A stretch of DNA of 64,000 nucleotides from Anas platyrhynchos. Taxonomy: Eukaryota > Chordata > Aves > Anseriformes > Anatidae. A model generated the notes under the pieces. It searched no databases and had not been told where the DNA came from. It worked only from the letters and a program-made list of their open reading frames with translations. This document shows positions 24,501 to 36,500 of this stretch, in pieces. The translations under genes and the position numbers were made by a program. The stretch spans positions 19,243,501 to 19,307,500 of the forward strand of contig NC_092601.1 of NCBI RefSeq assembly GCF_047663525.1, written 5' to 3'. Every line of letters starts with the position of its first letter. Within the stretch, counting starts at the first letter, position 1.

Positions 24501-27500
24501 AGTTGGTTTGGTTGTTCTAGTTTCTTCTCGTTAACCATATAGACACTCTTAAACTCTTGTAGGTCTGGACTTTGTTTTGAACAAATACAAATTACACTAG
24601 GTTAAAAATGCCTCTTCCAGAGAGACACAGATGATATAGTGCAGACTTTCAGACTACAGTAGAGGTTAACTGTTGCTATGTTTTGATTGTAGAACTTGAA
24701 TATGTGTTTAATTTTTTGTGAACAGATTGATGACTCTTCTGCATCTATTTCTCTGGCCCAGCTTACTAAGGTATATATATATATTCTTGTCAAATATTTA
24801 CCAAAAAAAAGTGTTTGCTTCCTATTTTAAATCTTACATTGTGATCTATAGCTGGCTTACTGTTGTAATTTGAAAAAAAAAAAACAAACAAAAAAAAAAC
24901 AACCTTTAATTTTTAATAAGTTAAAGTATTTATCTTAACTTTAAAATGTGTGTAAAATTTGATACTATCCTGTAAAGAGTAGTTCCCAGTTTGGGAAGAT
25001 TGAAGGGGAGTACCTTATCAGCCTCAACATAATGTTGCAGTATTATTCATCTTCAAGACACAAAGAAGAAGCACTTCAGAAGCTGTTTACCGTTTTTCAT
25101 ACGTTTCGTTAATTTTTCGTTGGAAACTAACACAATTTTTACAGAAGAATTTAATTGGCTGTAAGTTATGGACTTTTCAGGGGGGTTTGCAACAGCCAAA
25201 ATACAAACATTTCTGTAACATGGACAATTGCATGGTTATTTTTGAATTTCTAGTCTTCACAGATATAGATCCATTCTTGAATGTTGCACAGTTTCATAAG
25301 CTGTAGAATATATAGTGGGCAACACGATCTAATTTGTTTGAACACAGACTGTAAATTGTGTAAATGTACCTAATTGTTTATAGGAATATACCAATGTGTA
25401 TGTGTGGCATATTAGCACGTGACCTTCTGAAATTGTTGTAATGCCGTGTTTTGCTATGAAACTGCTTGCATTTTTTGCTCAATAATGTGTAACTTTGTCT
25501 GGGAAAGCACTAGTGACTGCACTTTGGAAAAGGCTTAGTTCTAGCCAATTAAACTACCAGTCTTTAAATTCCAGAGATTAGAGGAGGCAGGGTCTAATGC
25601 AGAGTAGCTAGAGTTTGTTCTTTTGAAAAGAAAAGCTGGAGCTCATGTCCAAGAAAGAGAAGTCTTCCCACTGGTAAATTCTTCCCCTACCCACTGCAGA
25701 AATTAAATCGTATACATCTGGCCAAAAAAAAAGGAATGTAGCCACCTAAAGAAATTGGTCTCCATTAGTGCTGTCCCTAAACGTGTCCTTGGTTCTGTGA
25801 ACTCATGTCAAGTTTTATTCTAAACTGAGAAACTGTCCAAGCGGTGTGCACATTTAAGTTTTCAACAAAATCCAAACATTTTAGAAAAACACAGGAACAT
25901 AACGAAGCAGCTCAAAACTGTTACGTACCCTAACCTCTTCAGTGCAGACTGGCTTAGCCTGGAGGCAATGTGTTAACAGTTTTCTGTTTTATTACTACTA
26001 TGTATTAAATGCCATATTTGAATTTTGGTCTATTCCTAATAATGTTTTGTGGGTTTTGGATGTGTTTTGTAAACCGTTTGGGTTCAAACAAATTAGTCAA
26101 GTATTTGTAAAAGTTTTCTGTAAATGTTCATGGAAACGGTTTCATAGATGTCGATCTGGATTATGTTCATGTTGAGAAAAACTGTGTATATGAAACAACC
26201 ATTTAATAAAGCGTTGAAACTAGTTGGTTGCTTTTGTGAATGAATGCATATAAAACCAAGAACACGAGTGGTTGATCTGAATGATAGGTGCTTGAAGGTT
26301 CAAATAATTGACAGTCACTCCCTTAGACCCTGCTTGTATCTGGACTAGTGTGTAAAAACCATTTTAACAAATACTGCTTAAAAATCAGCTAGCTTCAATG
26401 ATTAGAAAATACAGCTGTAGATAAGGTTTCTATTACAATTTGTGTGTTAAAAGGACACAATCAAATTGAAAAACAGCCCTTCAGTATTGCTTGTAGTTCA
26501 AGCACTTGGTACAATGAATTGTGTTGGGAGGAACATGCAGCTTGGACTACGTTATGGTCAAATTTCTACTGAAAAGTCTTTTCTTGCTGAGGGTTTATAA
26601 AAAGCTTGATTCCTTTTAATGCTTATTTGCCAGAAGCTGAATTTCAGCAAGCAGAAACAGCTTCGCAACAATAAGTTGTGTGTCCTTTTAATGCTGCAAA
26701 ATGTAAATATTAGTGCTTGGCATCCATGTTTCTGAATTGAATGTACAATGGATATCTTCTCCATCAAATAGTCTGGAGCTTAAAATTGATTGAAAAATAC
26801 TAGATATTGGTGGGGTTTTTTGTTGTTTTGGGGTTTTTGTTTGTGCTTACACTCAGCTTCAGTCCACTTTGTATTGAAGAAAATTGGATTGGTTACACAA
26901 GTCTTTATGTAAGGTACAAACAGAGCCTAAGGTTTTGAGTGCCCAAGAATGCTCTCTTCAAGTAGGTTAACAGGCACATAAACATCATGTAATGGCGTAA
27001 GGACTCCCCAGAACATCTTCAGGACAAATATATTTTATATAAGCAGCTGTTTCATGCAACCTCAGCTAGAGTTGTGCTGCTCTTTACAGGATTGGATGAG
27101 TGGTGTTGTCTTTGGCTGTGTGGACTTAAATGTGTTTCTAATGTGTGTGTCAAATAATTACCTGTTAAACAGACTGCCAATCTGGCTGAAGCCAATGCTT
27201 CCGAAGAAGATAAAATAAAAGCTATGATGTCACAGTCTGGCCATGAATATGATCCAATCAAGTAAGTGTTGCTGAAGTCAAATCTGTTCTTTGAAGATTG
27301 TGAAAAAATTGTAGAGTTGTTTGCTCTAAGGGGAGATACATGTGTACCTTTATATTTTTTGTTTTTCCCAAACTTTTTTAGTTACATGAAGAAACCCTTG
27401 GGTCCACCTCCACCATCATATACTTGCTTTCGTTGTGGAAAACCTGGCCACTATATCAAGAACTGCCCAACAAATGGGGTAAGATTACAGTGGACTGCTG

Positions 27501-30500
27501 GTGTTACTTGGTTTTGTTTGTTTTGTTTTGTTTGTATTGTTTTTTAGTTTAGTTACTTGATGAATACATCAATATTCATATTAAGAATCATTTTTCCTAA
27601 GGTGAAATCCAGAGATTGTAAGACAATGTTACAAAGCCCTTAAAATGTAAAGGGAAAGCTGGAATTATACGACTGCCTAATTTTCCTAGGTCATAGGCAT
27701 TTAATATGTCCGTAGATTTTTTTTCTGTGTACTTTCACTCATACATTGATACATTGGATTTTTTTCTTTTAACTTTAACTTTTAAATGACCATTAACATT
27801 TGTTAATACTTTGTATTGCAAGAGGAGAGGATATTTCTCTTGACCCAATCTATTGAAGATTTACATGTTTTAATTACACTATCTCTGGTTAAGTATTCAT
27901 GACAGTTAGCATTAGTCACTAAAGATAGGCATGAGGTATGAATTGAACCTTCATACATAGATGGTGAATTTAAGTTTCTCCAGTGACTGATTCAAAACAC
28001 TGGAAGAAACTTGCGGTCTGACTTGTATTATGAATGTTTCTGTCCTGATGGAATAGTAAGTTAGGGGACGTTTAACCCCTAAGGAGCCAGACATTAAGCC
28101 ACATGAATGTCTGTTGAGTTCAAAATGATGCTAAACCTTTGAAACATCTTGGCAGTATTCATTTATGAAAACAAATATTTTAACCATGCAGTCCTCATGT
28201 TAGAGAAAAGGAGAGGATTAAGGATTTTGCTGCTTAATCATTGAAATGTCATTTTAAGTGTGACTTTTAGGATGAAATATGTCTGAATTTCTTTTCTTAA
28301 CAGGACAAAAATTTTGAGTCTGTTCCCAGGATTAAAAAGAGCACAGGAATTCCCAGAAGTTTCATGATGGAAGTGAAAGATCCTAACACAAAGGGTGCTA
28401 TGCTAACAAACACTGGAAAATACGCAATACCAACAATTGATGCGTAAGTATGGAATTTATCAGGTGGACCAGAATATTTCCTCCCCCTCTGACTGTCAGG
28501 TCTGACATGTGAAACAGCGGTTTTCCTGTTGATATAAACTAAGGGCATCCGCCTGTGCTGAGGACAGCAGTTGCTTCTGTTCCGGTTTTAGAAGAGTTTG
28601 AGAAGAGTTCTGTTTTCTGTTGTTTTCTGAATGTCCTTTTGGAGAAGCTGCAAGGTCAATGACTTTAATTTAGAAAAGTGTCATTTCTTAGAGATTAAAT
28701 TTATCCTGACCCTACAATTTAGATTTTACCCTCTGGCACAGAAGGGGTTCATTTCACAGAATTTCCAGCTGCCAATTGTTTTCCTAGTCTAGGCTAATTT
28801 CTCATCTCAGTTGAGCTAATGCATGGGAGAGTTCTCCAGAACAGAAAGATAGACGCTCCCTCTTCTAGTGTTGTGACTGTAGAAAAAGTATTTTGAATTG
28901 AACGCCTATATTTTTAAAAGGCTGATTATAAAATTATTTGATGAAGCCCAAAGCTTGAAAAAGTTGTCTTGAAATTCTTCAAATTTCTTCAATTTCTTCA
29001 AAATTTCTTCATCTTCAAATTATTTTATTTTTCCTCTCCCCCTCTTGTCTCCTCCCTAAAGGGAAGCTTATGCTATAGGAAAGAAAGAGAAGCCTCCTTT
29101 CTTGCCAGAGGATCCATCCTCCTCCTCTGAAGAAGATGATCCTATTCCAGATGAGTTGTTGTGTCTGATTTGTAAAGATATAATGACAGATGCGGTTGTT
29201 ATTCCCTGCTGTGGAAACAGTTACTGTGATGAATGTAAGTATTACTCCCACGTTTGTTAATTCAGATCATCAAACTTGAAAGCAAAAATAGGAGATAACG
29301 AGATTAGTTTGTTATTAGCTCTATTTAATGCTTAAGAATAGCCTGAATAAGAAAGATCTTCTCTGGTATAAAAGGGGGGAAAAAAAAAACTTTTTTCCTC
29401 TTTTTAAGTATCTAGTTAAATCCTTTCCACATGCAGAAAGAGGAGTATGAGAAGTGTACAAAATTGTGCAGGTGATTACAATGTTATATATCAAATGCAT
29501 TTACTTTGTCTCCAGACTTTTCTCTCGTTAAATAAAGTGTTACTATTATATATCCAACTCTGACTACTGTGGACTCTAGCTCTAACTTACTGTGGGTTGC
29601 AATAAGTGGGTAGTTAGATATTTAACCTTCTAGGAAGAGTTGGTTAAAACCTTTAGAACCCAAACTTACTATTTTTAGAAATGTTTTATTTGTTAACCTT
29701 ATGGTTGGTTGACTAGTAGTGGGAAAAAGGACTAGTCAAAATGGCAAGACTCAGTCTACTCTGCAGCTTCCAATGTTATAAGAAATGAAATATCAAAACT
29801 GTGTAGTTATTTGCTGCATATGCTATTGAACATTTACAGCTTTGTGCTCTCAATTCAAGACCATATTCACTCATTAATCATGCACATGGTTTTATAATTG
29901 ACTAGAGCCCCCAAAATTTTCTTAGTTTGCCTAAAAAATTATGTTTTGATTGTAATGATTCACAGGTATCAGAACAGCATTACTGGAATCTGAGGAACAT
30001 ACATGCCCAACATGTCATCAAACAGATGTGTCTCCTGATGCTTTAATTGCCAACAAGTTCTTACGCCAGGTAACATGATCACTTTTATATAAGTTATTCA
30101 TAAGAAAAGTCTACTTGTAAAAAAAAAAAAGGGGCAGTCAGGTAAATTCAGGTCAATATGTTATTTAACGTGATTGCCTCACTTTTGGATTCAGTGTTAA
30201 CACTGAAGTTGAGTATTTTAAATAAAAATACATTTACAAGAGTACACAAGTAATTTTACTCCCTGGAAACTTTTTTTTTTATATACATTTGCTGAATTTT
30301 CATGTGACTTTTGTAAATGTTTTTCCACCTATAGGCTGTGAACAACTTCAAAAATGAAACTGGCTACACAAAAAGACTCCGTAAGATTCAGCAGCAACAA
30401 CAGCAGCAGCCACCACCACCACCACCACCTCCACCACCACTAATGAGACAAACAATAACACGCAACTTGCAGCCTCTAATGAGGCCAACAATTTCCAGAC

Positions 30501-33500
30501 AGCAAGATCCACTAATGATTCCATTAGCTTCTCTGTCTTCTCATTCTGCTGCTTTGGCCCCTGGTCAGCCTGTGGCAGCTGGGCTGCCAGTAAATCCGTC
30601 TTCTGTCATTGTCTCTGATCTCCCTCCAGCAGTGTCCCTGTCTCTCCGCGCTGAAAAGCCAGATGGACCTTTTCAGTAAGTAAATCTGTATATCAACGCA
30701 AGTGTAAAAGACATCAAAATGCTGAAGTTAGATTCTTCCTCTCAAACTTCTCAGTGATTTATGGATCGTTAATGACAGTTCCAAATAGTTGTGGAAGTTC
30801 TGCTTTTTGTTTTTAGTGTGAATAAAGACAGTTTGATAAGTTGGAAGTGTACTTTATTTAAGGACTTTCTCAGAATTGTTTCTTGTTTGATTCCCTATCA
30901 GTCATTCAGTACAGGTTTACCTTGTAAGAGGAACATTTTTTCCCTAGCAGCCCTTTATTTAAATGACAATCAATTCCTGAACTATTCATTTAGTTATCAC
31001 GTCAAACCTTCTGGTTGAGTGTATTAATTTTCCTTTACTACTGAGGAGATGGTGTTTTCATGAAAACTATACAAGTTCAGTTACAGGTAGAACTAACTGG
31101 GTGTTTTGACATTACTTTTTTTCTAAAGTAGTTTTGTAATCATTTTTATGATACGTCAGAATCATTATCTGTATTACTGATAATGTAGTCAGTGACACGT
31201 GTAGATTTGGGTAATAGATCTTTAAAATGTTGTAAATTTGAAGTATTTACAAACATAAAAGTCTAAGCTTGCAACCCAAAGAAGTTCAACGAAAATATAT
31301 TGAAAATATTAACTACTATTTAGGGTTTATATCCTTTCAACTTTATGCCTTGAATGTAAATAATTGCTCTGTCGAGAAGACTGTCAGGTTGTACAGGAGG
31401 ACGGCTTGAGAACAAAGAATCACAATTTAAAAGAACCTTGAAGACAGCCTCTGAACTAGCACATAAACATATTTCCTAATAGAATTTTTGTTCTTGCATC
31501 TTCCAAAATGTTTCAGTGTGGGGCTTATACATACTCTAAGCCTTTCCTTTGCAATTAGCATAATAAAATAGTTTGCCGTTGAACTTTCTCTTTAAATACC
31601 AGTAGTCCAAATTGACTTTAGTACTTCATTTGGAATTGACCAACTTTCTATTTGTAAATCTGGCGAAGGTTATTTTTTAGTTCATTTTTCAATTTACAGT
31701 AGTCAGCTTTTTCTTACCTTTGACTTTATATTTCAAGTAGCATTTCAAAAGGGTGTATTTGGTTTGTTGGCTTTTTGTCCGTAGCGATGCAGATGCTGTT
31801 ATACCTCCTGCTCTGATGACTGCCGCTGAACTTTCTAAATCTTCCCCTCTGTCAATCAGCAGTTTGTTGGAAGAAAAGGTAAATTTTATTTCAACAAATA
31901 CAGTGATTCTTATATTTTGTTAGAGCCTATTTCTAACAGTTTGTGTTTATTCACAAGGGCTATCAGGTTCCTGTACTAAGACAACCAGCATTACAAAGTC
32001 TTCTGGGTCCACAAGGACAATCAATACCCACAACTGGTAAACATCTGCAGCTTTAGAATTTCTTTTTTTTTTTTTTTTTTTAAATAATAATCTTCTGATA
32101 AACTGAATGGGATTTTTTTCCTTTTCCTATCCAATCCAAAAGGTCATCCCATGAGAGCCGGTGCAATTCGCTCAGCAGGCGGCAGGCCAGGTTGGGAACT
32201 GTAAGTATATTCTGCAGAAATTAATACATTATCACTTGTAACCTGTTCAATTAGGCAGTGTCACATTACTTATACAACAGCTGATTAATAATGAAATAAG
32301 TATGTACAGATAGTTATAGAGAATATAAGTGATAATTAATTTTTAAATGATTCTATTTGAATTAGCTCTAACAAGAGGAGGATCTGTGCTTCCAGTAAGA
32401 CTATTTAAAAGAAAACTCCAGTGCATAATTGAAGAGGACTCTGAAAAATTAATACTTTTTCAGGAAACTGTAACTACATGAACAAATTAAATATAATTAA
32501 AGGATCAGATGGAAAGCCACCCTTTTGATTACTGACTGAATGTGGCTGACAAAATTGATTTCACAATAGAATTCGGCATCCAACATTACTTTTTATCAAC
32601 TTAGTTGGTACTGACTGAGCAAATTGTTGGAAAAGTCAATGCTCTGATTTTATGACAATCTGGAGTTTCTTCAGTTTAGACCTCTCAAACAGGCAAGCTG
32701 CTTTCTCTTACTTGGAGAGAGAGGAGTTCATTTTATTTATTAATCATAGTGCCGAGTTTGTCCTTCATTCCGGTATATATTTGTTACAGACAGATTGTAA
32801 GTGTGCGTTACCTTTATAAAATCTTAAAACAAAAACAAGGCTCCGTCTTACAGAATATTTAAAATCTCAAATTCAGTAAGCAAGAAAATAACAACAATTC
32901 AGGAACAAGAACAGGCCAAATGCATCATCATGAGGCAACAACATAGGAAGCCTATGTGGAAGATGTTAAAAAGAAGTTCAAGAGAAGATTAGTTAATATT
33001 TGTGCAGTACTTTGAAGATCAGAAGTTTGAAGTATTAAAGTATATCGAGGAGTGGCAGAGGAGCGGTGGGCACTTGGCACTTGTGAAATAGGAGTCTTCT
33101 TTAAGCATAGGCAGCCTCCATCCACAGTTGAAAAGCTGAGTATAAGCAGAGAAGACTGTGGGAGCTATTGGGGGTAAGAATGTGGAAAGCAAGCATGAGG
33201 ATCAAGAAATGTGTGTAGACTCAAATGAACAGAAAGCAGGGAGAAAAACACATAAGTTCAGAACAGGAAGTACTCCCCACTGTTTTCTTGCTTCCATTCA
33301 CTTTCCTCTTTAAAATCAGGGCAGAGTGTAACAAACAGTGACACATGTTTTTGGGTTTCTTTAGAAGTACAAATCGAGGACGCCCGCATAGTGAACGTAC
33401 ACAAAGGACTCAGGCCCCAACACTGCCAGCATCAGCACCAGTCTTTGTGCCTGTGCCTCCACCTCCCTTGTATCCTCCACCTCCCCATGCACTTCCTCTT

Positions 33501-36500
33501 CCACCGGGGGTACCACCACCACAGTTTCCTCCTCAGTTTCCACCTGGTCAGCCTCCATCAGCTGGGTACCCTGTCCCCCCTCCAGGATATCCCCCAGCTC
33601 CTGCAAACATGTCATCAGCTTGGGTACCAACAGCAGTACCAACGGCTCATTCAAATGCCATCCCAACGACACAAGCACCTCCTTTATCTAGGGAGGAGTT
33701 TTACAGAGAACAACGGAGACTTAAAGAGGAGTAAGTATTTGGCTCAATGAAGTTGTGTTGTTTTTCATTTTTGTATTTCAATAGCATATCGGGCTGCAGT
33801 TACACTAAAGCGCGTCTGACATAAGCAAAAGTTACATATAGAACATTTTTTTCCAATATACATTTTCATTGTGGATGGTAAACATGCAAAACTAAAGACA
33901 AATGTAACTCTAAAACTTTCCCTAAAACTCGTAGGAATTCTAAACTGTTTTTGCATAAATAGGATGTTCACCTTTTGCATTTGCATGCAGTATACATTTT
34001 CTCATATTGGCCATGTTTTGTTTCTTGATGTCTTTTTGTAATAAAGGTCAAACTATAATTGTAATAAAGGTCAAACTTATTTTAACAGGGAAAAGAAAAA
34101 GTCCAAACTTGATGAGTTTACAAATGATTTTGCTAAGGAATTGATGGAATATAAAAAGATTCAAAAGGAGCGTAGGCGTTCGTTTTCCAGGTAACTGCTT
34201 TACATGTCCGTAATGGAGAAGCAGATTGTCTAGAAGAATCAGGAGGAGTTCCACTCCACCTCACTATCTTTAGATGGATTGGATAATTCAAGGGATTAGC
34301 AGTGACAGGAGTTTCCTACGTAGCTCAGATACAGCAGAGCTTGCAGTTGACTGATAGTTATCATTTGGCAGCAGTTATTAAGAAGCAGGTGTCTCTTACT
34401 AAAGCATCTGTATAACCATCCTTCACCTCCTGGTAACCCTGAGGAGGCCAAAAAGTGAATTAGTTGCTAGATGTTCTCTGTCTCCCTATTCTGATTGTAA
34501 CCATTACTTCAGTGCACTTTGAAGGAAATACGTGAGAGAAATTGTCGTCATTTCCTCTTTTGTCTATCTCATATGGATACACGGAGAGATTTTAACCTGG
34601 ACTGCAAACTGGTGGCTTGCGCTAGTATCTTGTTTACATTGTTAAATTTTCCTTAGGACTTAAAAGATCAGACGTGTTTCTAACGAATTCTTAAATTGCT
34701 GAAGGACTTTGAGAGGAAGAATGATTCTAATGAGTATGTGCAGATTAATGTGAAATAGTGATTCAAAAATTAACGGAAGAAAAACTTGTCAAGGAAGATA
34801 CTCAGGATAGGTTACATTTTTTATCCCAAAAAATCACTTGGGCAGCAGCCTGAATAACTATTAGTAATGTTTATTACTAATAGTCTGAATGTCTATTAGT
34901 AATGTCGTCAATATCTTTATTAAGAGTAATGGCATTGATTCATAATATTACTAGAAGCCGTTTAAAAGCTTTTACGTATTGTTTTACTTGAAATGAGGTC
35001 ATTTGCCTTGGCTAGAACTAGAAACGTGCAAACTTTTGCTAGGACATCTGGCTAGAAGTTTATTAAATCTTACGGCATGTAATGTTGCAGTACAAAGTAT
35101 TATGTATCCCGTACGGATTGCCAAATAAGCAGTGAAGTTAAATTGTCTAAGCTGGCATTGTAAAATTGAGCTTTACTGTTCAGACAAACTCCTATTTTCT
35201 TGATACTTGGTACTGCACTGTAGCCATTAAGACTTGCGTTTTTTGCATCTTACTGCAACAGAAATGATTTGCATGGCATTGTAGTTGCTGAGTAGTGAAA
35301 AAAATGTACATTTGTGTACCAGCAGAGGCCAGTATACACCACCTGAAATCAATCAATAGCTATGGTAGTCAATATAGTAGAAGTGAGTGGAAATAGACTT
35401 TACTCTTCCTGTATGTTTTTACACTAACAAAGCAGCAACTGTTCCGTCTGTAAGCAAAAACTTTTACATGTTTTCAAGTTCTTCAGTTTGCAGTAGCATT
35501 ATGTCAGCAGCTGAAAGAAGCTTTGACATAAGCATGTGGAGAGGAAAAAAAAGAATTGAGAGAAAAAAATGGGGAGAGCGACTGTTTTGAATTAACTTCT
35601 TCTTTGTTTTTTGTGTTGTGTTTTTTTTAAGGTCCAAGTCTCCCTATAGTGCTTCATCTTACTCTAGAAGTTCATATACCTACTCCAAGTCAAGATCAGG
35701 TTCTTCCCGCTCCCGCTCCTACTCTCGATCGTTTAGTCGTTCCCATTCTCGTTCCTACTCGCGATCTCCTCCGTATCCAAGAAGAGGCAAAGGGAAGAGT
35801 CGTAACTATCGGTCTAGGTCAAGGTCACATGGTTATCACCGTTCAAGGTCAAGGTCACCCCCATACAGAAGATACCATTCTCGGTCTAGGTCTCCAGTAT
35901 TTCGAGGCCAGTCTCCCACTAAACGGACTATACCGCAAGGGGAAGGAGAAAGGGAGTATTTTAACAGATACAGAGAAGTTCCACCGTATGATATAAAAGC
36001 TTACTATGGCAGATCTGTTGACTTCAGAGATCCTTTTGAAAAGGAAAGATACAGAGAATGGGAAAGGAACTATAGAGAATGGTATGAAAAGTTCTACAAG
36101 GGCTATGCTGTTGGTGCTCAACCTCGACCTCCAGTAAACAGAGAGAACTTTTCTCCAGATAGGTTTGGTCCACCTGGAACCAGACGAGAGAATTCACCAT
36201 ATGCTCGGGGACGTAGGGAGGATTATGCTGGTGGGCAGAGCCATAGAAATCGTAATATAGCTGGAAATTACCCTGAAAAACTTTCAGGAAGAGAGGGCCA
36301 TGGTATAAAAGATCCTACAAAATCAAAAGAGAAGGAGGTTGAAAATCCACTGGGAGATGGCAAAGGAAATAAACATAAAAAACACCGGAAGAGGAGAAAA
36401 GGGGATGAGAATGAAGGATTTCCCACTTCTGAGTTGTTAGACAGTGCAAGAAAACCAAGAGAACCAGGTACAGCGGAAGATGTTAAAACAGATTCTCTGT

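Larger units (their letters stand above)
19876..24725 (+). other. RBBP6 intron 3, remainder (4.9 kb)
   Basis: AT-rich intron. The proximal part is the presumed 3' UTR of the short isoform. A second AATAAA with GU-rich downstream sequence lies at 21514-21519. Inverted repeats occur at 20274-20318, a 16-bp tandem duplication at 23954-23985, T tracts at 23409-23424 and a T15-G-A10 mirror at 24373-24398. No tRNA, exon or mobile element was recognised; a weak B-box-like word near 21305 was rejected. Confidence 0.8.

Noticed and set aside
27382-27478. Zinc knuckle as evidence of a retroviral gag remnant
   Set aside because: The CCHC motif is a normal part of RBBP6, in a conserved exon with correct splice phases.
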